NCBI GenBank assembly: GCA_002751075.1 | Contig: NAOQ01000022.1 | Span: 1-64,000 of the forward strand | Source of the DNA: Ichthyophonus hoferi | Taxonomy: Eukaryota > Opisthokonta > Ichthyosporea > Ichthyophonida > Ichthyophonidae | DNA: 64,000 nt | Direction of reading: 5' to 3' | In this document: positions 38,673 to 52,300 of the stretch, piece by piece | Layout: each line of letters starts with the position of its first letter | How positions within the stretch are numbered: the stretch's first letter is position 1 | Notes under the pieces: generated by a model | Seen by the model: only the letters and a program-made list of their open reading frames with translations | Told to the model about the DNA's origin: nothing | Database searches by the model: none | Position numbers and translations under genes: made by a program

Positions 38673-41600
38673 CTATAGGAGATAGCAGCCAGTCTTTCTT
38701 GGCACTTTGTGAGAAATAGCTGCCCTAGCAACCGCCTCAAACACCTAGGTGGTATTGAATGATGGGTCAGCTGACTGAGAACCAATCGTAACAAAGATCA
38801 TTTCCTCCCCCAACTTCCCCTGCATACCATCATTAAGAGAAGACGCTGAGCGACATATTATAAACAAGCAAGCTCAATCAAGAATATGTTACTACAAGCC
38901 TGGCATATATAAATGCTTATATACGCCAAGAGGGCAATGTTTTTCATGATACCACTGAGAGGTATGTACTATCATAGGGTAATATAAAAATATAAGAAGG
39001 TTCATGCTATACATGAATATACACATACCTCGTGTACGCCTTCATTCAGTTTTGCAGAGCATTCCACATACTTCACTGCTCCAATCTGTATGGCCATAGT
39101 CTCTCCTTGCTCATGTGTCACCACCTTGTCATTCTCCTGCAATGATTAACTGTCAGACGAAACCTTCGCCCTTCCTTCTCACATAATATTCTTTGTATAC
39201 ATATCAGGTTATAATAAACTAATGTATGATACAGATATACATGCAAGTTAGGTCATTAGTAGATAGAGGACAACATAGAAAATATTTCTAAAACCAATTA
39301 TCACAGAATACATTTTTAAAAGATTATCTATATTTGCCTACTTTGAAAAGCTATACTATTTCCTTTTAAAAAAGACTCAGAATATCCTTTAGATGTATAA
39401 TTAAAACCATTTGAGCATGTATGTATCTAATAAGTAAAGAATAAATATCAAGTGGAAGAAAAGCCTCACCCACCCAGAAAAACATGTATACATGATAATA
39501 AAATAAAGGAAAGATATTATAGTAAGGGGAAGGTAGAAATCATTATAAGGGAATAGGAATGTTTAAAAGAGGGTAGTACATAAGTGCCACTAAAAGCACA
39601 AGATTGGAAAAGGAAGCCAATTTATATATGTACATATGGACCCATATGGACCGATGCAGTCATGATTGTAGATGATTTGTGTTCACATATGATGTAAGAC
39701 AATGGATAGGGTAGTAGATGCATATGTGAATTTCGTTGTAAGCAAAGCATAAAATATTACGTGCGTGCATGTATCTTTTGTTTTAATCTCATGATGTCGA
39801 GTTAACTGTGTAATACAGTGCAGATGTAGTCAGAAAAGCTATGATTAAGAACAGGTATAAGTGTGAGTAAATAGAGAAACACAAAGATGAGTAATTTTAT
39901 AAAATATAGAGCGATATAAGGAAAGAGTGTGAGAAAAACATCTAGTGTCCAATACAAAGACGAATAGTGTAAATAAAATAGTTTATTAAAAAGGAGAAAC
40001 GGAGTGAGATTATCAATAGAGTATATAGAAATCCAAGTAGTGTAATACCAACAAGGGTGAAATATGTGTAAGTAACATTGTAACATTGATAATTCAAAAA
40101 GACTTTTTACAAAAAAGATGGACACAATAGATGATACATAAAGGCTTATATATATATATATGCAACACATAATAGCAGTACATGGTAATAATATAATTAA
40201 AGAAGCCAGTCCTATATAAACGCCTTACCTTGGCCAACTTGGCAGCTGTATCTGGGTGAGTTCGTAGGTCGATCTTTGTACCTACCAACACAATGGGTAC
40301 ATTGGGACAATGGTGTCTAGCCTCTACCACCTAGATGATATTATATATACGTTAGTGAGCTATGTACAGGGATAGTGGCACAGAACACACAAGACTGTGT
40401 AGACATTGAGTTGAATAATATTATAGTTTAAAAGGATGTACAGCATTATACAAATTTACTTTAATAGGATTCAACATACCATATGGAGAAAATGTATAGA
40501 GCAAAAATAAAAAGTACATAAACACAAGACAAGGGAAAAGTCTCAGAATAATTATTATAACATTGAAGAAAAAAATGAACATGAAAAAAAAAAAAAATAG
40601 AAATAGAAAATAGGAGCACCTTAAATCATTCTAGTGAGACGTTAAGATATGGTAGGCAAATAAAAAGAATCTAAGATATATAAGGTAAAACCCATCCATG
40701 GATATTATTATATAGAGTAAGTTTTACAGTAAAAATATATTCAAATTTATTAAGAGGAATATAACTTCTATTTTTACAATATCACATGATAAGGTGTACT
40801 AGATAGCATACAAGAGACCACTCAGTCGTCAGCCAAAAATATATTCCTTATTAGAGACCAATAAACACAAAGGAGGACCCATTAAATTTACCCATTTATC
40901 CGCCACATTGTAAAAACTATCGTTATCTTCTATAGAAAAACAAATAACAATAACATTTGACTTGGGATACGAGAGAGGTCTAAGACGATCATAGTCTTCT
41001 TGCCCCGCAGTATCCCAGATTGTCAGTTCTACTGGCTTGCTATCCACCTCTAGAGGAAAAATAAAATAAAAAACATGTTACATAAACTAAAATCAGATTG
41101 TACAAACATCCAGACGCAGAAACATACCCCACAACAAATTTTGGCATATATATATATATATATACATACATGAGAGCTTTTCATATTATCCATATTAACT
41201 TTAGATGTCCTTTTAATATCAACAACTAGTTACACTAGTTTATATAGTATTGATAGACAAATATATTAAAATCTGTAAAATAAATTTGCCAAAGAACACA
41301 AATCTAACCATTAACCCACCAACAAACCTTTCCAGAAAGTAAAATAAAAAACACATGAACATCTTTGTATACCAAGCCACATAGACCATGTCATGCATGT
41401 ACCGAAAACTCAATTCAACGCATGAGCCAGGTAAACTTCCTGCTAAAAAATCACACGGTAAGATAGTTTGGCTGCTTTTATTTCACAACAAAAACATAAC
41501 GCGCATTAAAAACCGCCACGTTTTAAGAAACCCACACCCTTACTATGAAAGGAAAGAAACCACAATTTATACAGTAAACCGACCATAACGAGGTATGTGG

Positions 41601-41759
41601 AATTGAATATTTACCGATTTGCGTTACTGTGGCTTCAAATACCGTTGGGGTATATACTGTAGGCCACTGTCCTTTTACAAACAATATAATGAGATTTGTC
41701 TTTCCCACCGCACCATCTCCTATGACAATAACCTTTCTCCGAGCCGAAGGAGGTGCCAT
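38673..41759 (-). CDS. Rho-family small GTPase, complete, five exons
   Basis: GTP-dependent switch that would control the actin cytoskeleton at membranes. Minus-strand exons: 41759-41615, 41049-40892, 40330-40229, 39136-39029, 38744-38673. All phases agree and the product is 194 residues. Motifs: P-loop GDGAVGKT (residues 14-21), switch [11 protein letters not shown] (36-45) with the Mg-binding Thr39, switch [20 protein letters not shown] with the catalytic Gln, G4 VGTKIDLR, the Rho insert [15 protein letters not shown]5 ECSAKL, and C-terminal CaaX box CYLL. The final Leu predicts geranylgeranylation. The P-loop and TKID are Rac-like; the FE in switch I is Rho-like. The effector-loop Tyr (Tyr42 of RhoA, Tyr40 of Rac/Cdc42) is replaced by Thr44, and Asn22 follows the P-loop Thr. 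These features keep it from being called RhoA, Rac or Cdc42. An in-frame ATG at 41777 would add six residues; I prefer 41759 because it fits family length. Confidence 0.94.
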
Positions 41760-43706
41760 CTTGTGAAATGGGGTCAATATGAAAGGAAAAAAAAGGGAAA
41801 AAAACTCCTACACAATTAATAGTAATTATGTCTTTAAACCTATCTCAAAATCAGTGATTGAAAAGGCTCAAAAACAGTATTTTATTGCTTTTTTGCGATC
41901 TAATATAACCGGTGCGTAATAGGGTCCCTTGTTATTGGGTGGATCACACCACACTCTTAATGGTGCATTTTACACCAATATAAACGCGAGAAACATTGTG
42001 TAGCTAATTGTTTCAAGTGGTAGATTTTGGATCACCCGGGATCGACCAATGGATTTATGGTGTGAAATATTTATTAATCTACTTAAATGTAGGTTATACT
42101 TGGTCGATATTAAAAATTATCAACATATATGGCGGACGGACGCATATACTGTAGTCTTGTGCCAGTCAATCTGATCAAAGCTATTTTCAGTTCTATCTGA
42201 TTTCAATATATATTTCTACTGTTGTGTGTAATCACAACCAAATTGCTTGAAATATAGCCTGCGTATGATTCTCTTGCGGATCGAATAAAGTACACAAGCC
42301 AAAAAATAAAACCAATAAATATAACTTCCGTATGAAACTTATTTCCATTATGTTAACATGATAATATATACATTTCTGATACATTATTTTATCTCCTTAT
42401 ATTACTAATTACCATACTTAATTAACGCTCAGTCTACATCATTCCCTATATACCGTAATAATCAAGAATCCATTGGCAGATTCTCAACTGCATAAATATT
42501 TTAGCCCGACCTTTAAAGTAAACACCACTATGTGCTTCTTGTATGCCCCTATCTCTCATATAATTCTACCCAAAACTTCGCTCGCTATTGACACTGTATA
42601 GAATCACTTTTTAAACAAGCATTTCTTCACGTAACATAAAAGTACAATTCAATTAACAGCGACAAACAGCCTAAGCATGGATACTATTAATGTATGTATA
42701 TACGTAATACGTCGTCTCCTCATTATCGCAATAAAACCCCAGAGACTTCCCTTTATTTTGCACACCATAATTTGGCTTTTGAGGTTTAGCGCAGTCCCGT
42801 CAATGCTTTCTTACAAAGTCACTGGCAACAATTCAAAAACAACAGAGAATTGGTTTATCGTAGAAGAAGCCATGCCATTAAAAGTAAAACACTATTTCCT
42901 TCCATACAGATAAAAATAAAGGTACCAATAAAATGATTTTGCTGACCCTAGTCCCAATTGTATAGTTATATCCAATTAATGGGTAAAAAAAGTAAAATGA
43001 TTTTAATTAAAAGCACACTCCAGATTCATAACTACAGGATTGAGAATTCAACACATGCAACAGCACAAGAGAGGATCTGTTTAAAGGTACAATAAAGGCA
43101 CAATAAACACTACACAATGACCTAAAAAAAACGCCAAGAAAAGCAGCCTAAAAAGGTCCATATATACAACTGCAAGGAAGTATTCAAAGTACATAATGAA
43201 GATTAAACACAAATCAGCCATTTACAAGGTTAGATTCATGACCCAGTTTAAATAAAACCAATGAACACATCAGCAAAATGTGAGAGTTGGCAAGAAATCA
43301 TATTTATTATTTGTCTATTGACCCTTGACCCCTATTATATCATGGTGTGAAGCCTCAAGTCTTTACATCATGACATACGATGAAATGCGGTCTAAGGACA
43401 AATAATAAAACCATAAATGTCATCAAAACCATTTATTGTATTTATTTAGCTGGACTCTGTCCTACGCACGACTTGTTACACTCTAATATTGTGGCTGTCC
43501 TCTAAGTCATATGCCTTATTTCTAAATGAACTAACCTGTCCAACTATGGCCAGAATCACTGGATAACAGGCCAATCAGCTCTAAGTGGAAAGGGAGCAAT
43601 AATTCTAATAAATGGTATGTAAAATAATTAACTACAAGCTATTATATAAAGCTTGCTTATATATGATGAAGGAACTAATAGGGGAAGAAATATTGCTTAC
43701 ATCATT
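41760..43706. other. intergenic spacer upstream of the Rho gene
   Basis: About 1.9 kb between the start of the Rho gene and the last exon of the RanBD gene, both on the minus strand. Apart from CCAAT motifs near the Rho start, no coding exon or array was seen. Confidence 0.5.
41934..41938 (-). promoter_or_regulatory. CCAAT box upstream of the Rho gene
   Basis: CCAAT on the gene strand, about 175 nt before the ATG. Another CCAAT in the other orientation is at 42046-42050. Inferred from position only. Confidence 0.25.
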
Positions 43707-46700
43707 TCAACAACTAGCGGAAAAAGACAGGCTGCGTACTGGAAAAGAAAGCAAAATAGGGCAGGTACAATTAAGTATCAAAGAAGGCGGCTTTATCTCA
43801 GCTACTCTCACTGCACCACCTGGGACTCCGCTCTGTGGAGGACAATAAAGTTAGTCACCCAATAGGAAACACATAACCTCACCCAATCAACACCTGCCAT
43901 GAATCCTTGCAGTATCTACCGTTGTTAACCAGCACATCCATAGTGTACCCCTACTAGAATACAAGAAAGCCAAATAAACGCCAACATATCATTTAGGAGA
44001 AAGACATAATACTATATTTATGCTGGTTTGGGGCGAGCAAATACACGGGGGTGGGTGGGGATGGGGTTACTAGCAGTAGGTATCTGTGATTGTGTTAGAT
44101 CTAATATATCTGCACGCGTACGTACTCTGTCTATAGGTTATAGCCAATTGCATGTACTTAATTATAGCGTTTTAGTGGTACCTATCTCATTGCAATGTTA
44201 AACTACCACAAAACACCATAACAAGTAACAGAGTAACTTACATTTTGTTTCTTCTTCATCTTGATGATCGCGTTTAATCTTTTTCATTGACCCTGATGTT
44301 CCTGCAGCTTCCTCTCTACATCGCTTATCATGCAGCAACATTTCCTTTAACTGCGCTGCTGACAAGTCAATTTTGTTGCTCCTTTTACTACTGCTTATAA
44401 TTGGAGTGATGTTTTTTTTGTCACAGACAGGCATCTTTTGAGGCTGACCTTCGCTTTTGGTAATTAGGGCAGACTGATTGTCGCTAGTAAAAGTCTTTTT
44501 TTGATCAGACGGTCCAAGTGTAACTTTAGCAGTTACAGGCTTGACATCATTTACTACTGGGTATCCTGGAAGGGCTGGAAGGTGATCAAATTCTGCAAGA
44601 GCTGTATCAAACAAATCCACAAACCTGTATATAGGGATAGGGGTAAGAGAGAGAAGGAGTATGAAGTGGACTTCGCTAAAGTACTATTATTTACAATGCC
44701 AAAAAAACTAGATTAACAGGAAAAAAATAATTTTCATCACTACAATAAATGTTTTTCTCAATACTCAAATATACACCACTAATACGGCATTTAAATGCAG
44801 AGAAAGAAGGGTGAGAGGAGGGAGAGGGTTAAAGGTAAAAAGATATAAAAAAATTGAGACAGGTTAACCAATGAAATAGATTCTAGATATGGGCCCATAA
44901 ATAAATAAAGTTGTTAAGTCAAGGTAGGAAGTGTGACGGAAATAGTATCAACTACATTTTGTCACCGATTGTAATGTGTAGGTATATGTATGCATGCATT
45001 TTCTGGTACCAAGCCAAGACATATCTATAGATAGAGACAGCCAGAAAATTCATATATACAAGGAATAGAGTAAGAACAACCTACTCATCTAAGCGATCCA
45101 TATCAGGCTTCCGAAACCTAATTAGTATACTAGACTTTCCCAAGGACAATTCCTCCGTTCCCCTCGTACTATAGTCTTGTGGTACTACCCACATAAGGCT
45201 AGTTAAATTTTGACGTGATATTTTCATGCCTCTGACCAAGGCGTGATTGGTCAGAACCAGCCTAAAACCAAAGCCATGCATGATAACCCGCCAATGCCGT
45301 GTACTTCTATTACGGAGCAGCCAGAGAGTGCCTTTACCAAACGATTCCCACGATGATTTGGTCTGACCTATCGAATCACGACTAGAACTTAAACGAAACA
45401 ATCCAACGTCAATAGCCAGAAACATAACTTGTTCTTGGGTTTCCCAGGCTTCCTGGTAGAATCGTCGCCGTCTGATGTCCTCTTCTTTGCTAAAAATACG
45501 GAGTTTATTTGTTAACGCTGGCTTGCTAACGTTCTCCCTGTCTGGATAATCCCAGCGACTCATTACAATAAACATTAATTTATCATAGGAAGCCTGAGAC
45601 AGAAAGGGAGATCTGCGGTTAGGTTGATCGATATATAGGTAAATATGACTATATATGCATACACACATACATGGGCAAGGGTATATGGTGTGTGTGCACG
45701 TATCATATATCATATATGTTTTCATAAATAATAAAATATATTGCACGCATATGTCTGAACAAGAGGGAAGTCAGAAGGAGTTCTAGGTTAAAATACGTAT
45801 ATACTTCATTGCAACAAGACTAACCTGCCACTACAACTAGTGTCAATGATAGAGGTGCTTATCTAATATATTCCAAGGGACCCAACCTACAGTTTGCATG
45901 TCATTTAGTTTGGCTAAAAGAGCGTGTTCTCTTTTAAGTTGCCATTCGGATTTAATAGACTGTGTCTTAAGTAGAGTCGTGGGATCTGGATGGTTGGTGG
46001 CTTCTGGTTGGGTAACAATCACTGGTCTCTGATCTGGAGGCAGCATAGCCTCTGCAACACCAGTTTCAAATAAATCTATAAACCTAAAGGTGAAAGATGA
46101 AGGAGAGGTTAACAAAAAGAAGTGACTATATGAGTGTTGAGAACTGTAAGAGGATAGAGAAGGATTTAGTAAAAAATAAAAATGAAAATAAAAACCCCAC
46201 TCAGCATATGAAAATTCACCAAGCTACTTTCAATATTCAAAGGTAATATTAATCGACGACGTTCATAAATATAGTAGAAAGAAAAGATGGAGATGGAGGG
46301 TGAGTGCCATTGGTGGGGGGTGATCAGAGTGCTTTAAAAAGCATGTTTGCAAGGCAATATATGAAGTCAAGAAAATATGGATGAGAGCTACATGTTGTAC
46401 AGCTATAGTTGTTGAAAAGATATGGTGTGCACTTGGATGTCTTGGGTCAATAACAGGTGGTCTACATAAATAAACACTTGAGCTATAAAAAAATACAGAG
46501 TGTATATATGTATATATGTATATATATGCACACAAGAAGGAATCGCGTACTCTTGCATCCGTCCCACATCGTGCGATAAACAACCTACACGTATATTGGC
46601 CCCTTCCACGACATCTTCATTCGCGTCTATATCCACTGGCACACCCCATATCAGGGTGTCCCTGGTACCACGCACCATGCGCATACCTCGGACCAGCTTG

Positions 46701-48067
46701 TGGTTGCTTATCATACATTTAAGCCCTGCCCCATGTATAGCAATCCTCCATTGGCCCGTGGCATTATGACGTAATAGCCAGAGCGTACCAGTATCAAGGC
46801 GTCTCCAAGGCTCTAAGGTGTGGACGGAGGGGTCAGAACTGGGCGATGAGCGATAGATGCTAATCCGAAGGCCCAGGAACATAACCTTTTCACCACCACC
46901 CGTGGTTTTAGCGTAAAATGCCTGCCGTCGTAATGTTTCATCTGTCTGTGGGCCCGTGACGCTCTTTCCTACCTTCCTCAACAGCTCATCGTATGAAAGC
47001 TGCAGTAATCAGAGATGTGCATACTTGGTTTAGTCAATCTTCCTAGCTGTCAGTGTGAGATGAATATTAGTTTTACTCAACAAAATAAACATAAAGGCAA
47101 TAAAATGGTATACAATAATGACACCAGAGAAAAACCAATAAACGTAGTTCAAATGAGAGAGAAGTGATGGGCGTACAAAATAAACTGAAACAGACAAGAT
47201 TCATTGGGTGCCGTCATAATAGGTTGCCATGTTTTCACACCGAGGGGGGAGGTGGGGGAGATCAACTAATAGCTCATTAGCGTGGTGCCAATGCTAGTTA
47301 AATATTCAAACATATGACTACATGCATAGATACATGCCTCCAGACCCTTTTACGGGTATGTATGTGTGTATGTATATATGCATGTACGTATGCAGAAATA
47401 TGTCTATATCATATTGCCATTTTAACTCAAATTCTAATGTTCATATAGGGAACACAGCGAGAACCACCCTGATACAATAGTCCAAATGGTAAAGACTTAC
47501 AATCGGTATATTCTTTAAATCAGATAAAAGCTTCTTATTCCTTTCCTGCAACTCTGACGTAATCGAAAGAGTATCACTAAATATTATTCGGAGTGGTAAC
47601 GGATGATCTAGGTCTAGAGTAGTATCATCACTTGGTTGGATGGATACATGTGAAGTTCTAGTAATTAAAGCAACCAATTCGGGTGCAGGAGGGGTAGGTG
47701 GTGGGCTCATTTTGTAGTCTTCAGCCGAACTGTTCATATATGAAGAATCATCTATATCATTATTAGTCATTGACTTTATATCGGGGGGGATTATGGGGTC
47801 GTTTCTGTCCAGAGTAGTATCTACGTGACTGATTCCGCCTTGTACAGCTTGCTCTGGTAAATATCTTCTGGATGAATAATTGGTTTCCTCTAAGGAAGAC
47901 ACCAATGATACACTTTCTGAGCCCTTGGTGTTATATAGCAAGTAAGATGTTTCCCTTCCTACATAATGACTGTTCCTCACTTGTGGGACTGTGGATCTAT
48001 TCGGTAATCTTCCCATAAGCGGGGTAGCCAAGTTTCCAAGTTTTGGACTGCTTTGTGCGGAAGTCAT
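43707..48067 (-). CDS. protein with two Ran-binding domains (NUP50/RanBP-like)
   Basis: RanBDs bind Ran-GTP in nuclear transport. Minus-strand exons: 48067-47501, 46999-46551, 46083-45891, 45593-45085, 44624-44242, 43738-43707. All phases agree, giving about 710 residues. The N-terminal 189 residues are Ser/Pro-rich and probably disordered (PPPTPPAPEL). RanBD1 spans exons 2-3: GTLWLLRHNATGQWRI, LKCMISNHKLVRGMRM, then EFIDLFETGVAEA. RanBD2 spans exons 4-5: GTLWLLRNRSTRHWRV, LVLTNHALVRGMKI, then EFVDLFDTALAEF. Both match the RanBD pattern G-D/T-x-K/W-x-L..., ANH.., ...F...FE. Both domains are split by an intron in the same codon, so the second arose by internal duplication. The tail has basic patches (KKIKRDH) that could be a nuclear signal. 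The last 10-residue exon has a strong pyrimidine-rich acceptor but is short, so it is tentative. The family is closest in feel to NUP50; a true NUP50 has one RanBD. Confidence 0.86.
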
Positions 48068-49313
48068 GTTGGCAGAAGGTCATTTGGGATCTGTATAATT
48101 TATTATTAAAAAAGACATAAAAATGTTAGTAGTCCATACAATAACTTAACCAATGGTGTCAAACAAATAAAAGAGAATTCAACTTCCTGAGACCAAACCT
48201 TCCCACGTTTAATGAAAAATAAAACAAAAGAAAGGGAATGAGTGGAAAGAAAAGGTGTTTATATTTGCACATACAATAGAGCTGTACATTTTCTGGCAAC
48301 CCTGTACCGATTATACATAGACATGAATAGGTTAAAGAGAAGAGTTACGTAAGTGGCAGTGGCTGAATAATCCCCACAGTCCTGCATTGCGTTATTATAA
48401 TTACCAAAATAGTTAAAAAAAAACTACTTTAATTTCCTGTGTGGCATTATTTATCAGAGTTTTATAATCGTTGTAGTGCTGTCTGGACCTTTGCATAATA
48501 GAATGATTTTGAGTAAACATAAGAGGGTTGCTATTACAGGTTAATAGGAGGTCAATAAGAGGCCAGTTAGAACACACCATACAGGTAATTATTAATATGA
48601 AAGATTAACACTCACATACATAAGCTAGTACAGTAAAAAGGGTAATAAAATCCTTAAGAGCGTGTAAGGATAAATCACTGAAGCATATAGCTATTATACA
48701 TATCCTACTATATCCTACGAAGTGGTATGTCTGGTATTATATTCCCTATAATATAAAACAATAATAATACATAACTAGCATTGCAGATTAATGCGGAAAA
48801 TATCAACATTCCATAACCTGGCTGATATATCTAATATAGTATATTACACTTTAATGACGTAACGCTGATTGGTCTAGTATAGTTTTTATGACAGAACAGT
48901 GACGTATCGTTTGCTGGCTGTTATAGTTTATTAGTAACTAAATTCCTAAAAATAAAAAAGCTTGTCAGACCATTTTCAATCCGTTCACATATATTTATAC
49001 ATATTTTATACATATATACATATACCCAGATATATATTTATAGTCTAGATTTAACTCTTATATATAATTTCTTCATGAAGTATTTGTATATGATTTTACA
49101 AGGTTACTTAGAACAGTAGACTATCTTCTACACTTCAAAGTATAAAGTTGTTTATAGTTATTCCCCTAGCTGTTCCTTATGTATGTTTCTCTGAATTTAT
49201 CCGGCTAACCTGTTTAATCTTGAATCCTTGGTGGATATATATAGTCAGCTGATCGTCTTGTCTGTACACTTTAAGGTGACCACACAAAAAGAGCAGACGA
49301 TACATTGTTAGCA
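48068..49313. other. divergent intergenic spacer
   Basis: Separates the starts of two oppositely oriented genes. Besides the CRE/CCAAT group it shows no coding exon. 5' untranslated exons of either gene would have to lie here. Confidence 0.5.
48855..48907. promoter_or_regulatory. candidate bidirectional promoter: two CRE-like sites flanking an inverted CCAAT box
   Basis: TGACGTAA at 48855-48862, ATTGG (inverted CCAAT) at 48868-48872, TGACGTAT at 48900-48907. They lie in the 1.2-kb spacer between the divergent RanBD gene (start 48067) and the ACAP-type gene (start 49314). CRE and CCAAT elements are common in divergent metazoan promoters; use here is inferred. Confidence 0.4.
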
Positions 49314-52300
49314 ATGAGGCGATCAAATTCTGCTACCATGCTGCCGATTCCAGTATTTGCAGGAGAGAAGGTGGATATGACAAAGCCTCGATTATCATTT
49401 GAAGAAACAATTCTGGATGCACCTCAGTTTCGTACTGACCTGAACGAATGTGAATTAGGATTTAAAACTCTGGAGGTGAGGACTAGTGAATAAGATTTAA
49501 TAATCTATACACAAACCTACACCCATTTTCTTGCTTGTATACGTATACATGAACGTATTTTTTTGTATATACAGAAACATGTGCACCCATAATAACACAC
49601 AAACACATATGTAGGTCCACTAATATAAACACATCTAATTATATACCTACATAGTTATTAATAACTCAAAACTCACATCATTATGCTTAATTCAGTGGTA
49701 ATTTACGTACACAGCTATTAATATATATATTTACTTGCGTCATGTTACCACTCTCTTCTTTCCTCTTTTTTGTCATACACACATCTATACTGCAATTTTT
49801 TCTACTATTCCTTTTTATATTGAACCATATATCATACTTACACAGACATTACCTCTAGGTATACTTTTGTCCACTTCACTCTGCACGTTCTCTTACCTAT
49901 ACCAAACCCATGTATTTTTAATTTTTTAATTTTTTACTTTTTTATTATTATTCTGTAAACCATATTGGACAATTGGGCATCTTCAGTATAAAACTGTATA
50001 AAAAAAACACTGGCAGACCCACCTACGCAAATGAAATTTAAACAAAAATCTACGCAGAAGTACAAAGATTTATTTTATCAGGAAGATATAGTCATCGATT
50101 TGCACACCTTTACTACTTACCTCTAACCAATACACAATGGTATACACCATTCCTTTATTCACACTCTCTATGTTCCAACACTCGCCTTTTCTATGCAATG
50201 ATGTTTTTATTTCCTTTTCAATGCTGTTTATTAAAACCTACCTCCTCTCTCATTTTCTATTTCTAACACGCCCTACCCCAGATATAGTTTTTTTTCTTTC
50301 CTTCTCACGTTATCTCTACATATCTCTTATCTCCTCTACCTGTCCTTGCTTTATGCCTCCGTCTCATTATCTATCTTGTTGACAGTCATGCCTATCTTCC
50401 TTCTTCTGCGACTCTTTTATTTAGGTGTTGTAGTAGTTTATTGTTAGTGTGCTAATGGCAACACTTGATAACTACAGAACCAATTAAAGGTCCTCATTAA
50501 GTCCAGCAAGAAGATGGTTGAGCAAGTAGGCGTATACAGCCAGTGCGCCAGTACAGTAGCCAACGATATACAGAACCTTGGTGCCTTGGTGAGTCTACCA
50601 GCCAATAGCATGCTGATCCTTCCTTCTCATATTAACCCTTGACCAATTAATACAAGCCACGAATTAAAGAAAATTTAGTGTACCAATGAGAAGTGTAGTA
50701 TTGTCCCCGGTATTGCTGCATATACCGTGGATGGTAATTATTGATAGAGTGAGGTGGGATGGATGTATAACCTTTACATCATAGGATAATTATTATGAAG
50801 GGATTACTATGGGGTAGATGATGGTGGCTTGTCTGATCATAGACTTATAGAGAGGGCTGGGTTTAATTATAGTATGCTAATATGCTATAAGTGGAGCCAT
50901 TGTAAGACCAATAATCGTCTAATGCATGCTTGTGCTTTATTGGGTGATTTTCACCAACATGCATCTATCATTTGACACATGGATATAATGGGAGTATGTG
51001 AGTGGATTACTGTATGTGGAACGACATATTATAGGCTATGATTATTGGTTATTATAAGGTGTTGTATGATATTATATGGTATTATATGGTATTATAACCT
51101 ATCATTATAGCCTATTCATATAACCTATTATTATTTTCTATTATTCTAACTTACTATAACCTATTATTATAACCTACCATAACTTGGCAGGAAACTGAGG
51201 ATCCTCTAGCCGCCGAAGCCTTATGTCGAGTAGCTCTGGTATGCGTAACAATACATTCATTACTCTTCCACCGTCTTACTACAGGCCATATATTACCATG
51301 CCTACCCAAAATATATTTCCACCTCTTGATATACAGATTTATTTATCTGCGAAGTCTATCTTTACTATCATCATCATCATTTGGGCCATTACATCCATGC
51401 TTAGGTTAAAGGGTTTATAGAGTAGTCTCTATTGTTTTTGGGATTACTGGCTACTATATTGGTAGAATAATGCCATATATGGGTCTAAGGATGCCATATA
51501 TAGGTATTATGACGAAGCAAATGTGACTGTAGTAGTTTTCATTACAAAAATGTTTTTGTTTTTATAACATTTGATTGACTGACAATCATAGAGATTCTCA
51601 CCGGCCTAACCGGGGTCCAAAACGAAAGGCAATCTTGGATTTATCAGATAAACATATATAACATTAATATTAGATGCAGCAAGGACAGACAATGTCAGTG
51701 AAACATTTTATAAATCCTTTACATGGAGTAGTTTTATGTGTAGGTGTTCTGTATATAAATATCGCAGCTCTTGTTGTTCTATATATATCTTATTTACAAT
51801 TGACCTTTTCTATTTTAATGCTTACTCTATACCAATACCAATACACCTCTCCCTGTCACATCCCTTCGCTACATACCTGCATGTATTAACGCCATGTCAA
51901 TGTACATACTCACCTATTATTTTCGTTTACTCCCTTTAGCTTTTCATTACTGCTGCCATCTGGTTTACATATTCTTTTCCACACTAAATCCTTTTTTTGC
52001 ATCTCTTTATTCTACCAATCATGCACAGGCGTTAAATGACGTTGAATCGCTTAGACGAATGGCGACAGAACACACAACTAAAACCTTAGTGGAGCCAATG
52101 AAAAAATTTATTGACAAGTCGCTTGGAGAGATCAAAGAAGGCAAGAAGGTTAGCCTATTAAGCACTCCACTCACCCACCTCCTAATGTTTTGTGCTTTTT
52201 TTTTTTTTTTTCATCCCTCTCACTCTCTTGACCCGTATATCAGATTACCACATAATTATTCCATCTACTTTCTTGTGTTTCTCTTGTGTTTCTCTGTTTA

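Noticed and set aside
41388-41819. Plus-strand frames over the Rho start
   Set aside because: Shadows of Rho exon 1, which is on the minus strand.
46500-46769. Plus-strand frames over the first RanBD
   Set aside because: Antisense of a well-supported minus-strand exon.
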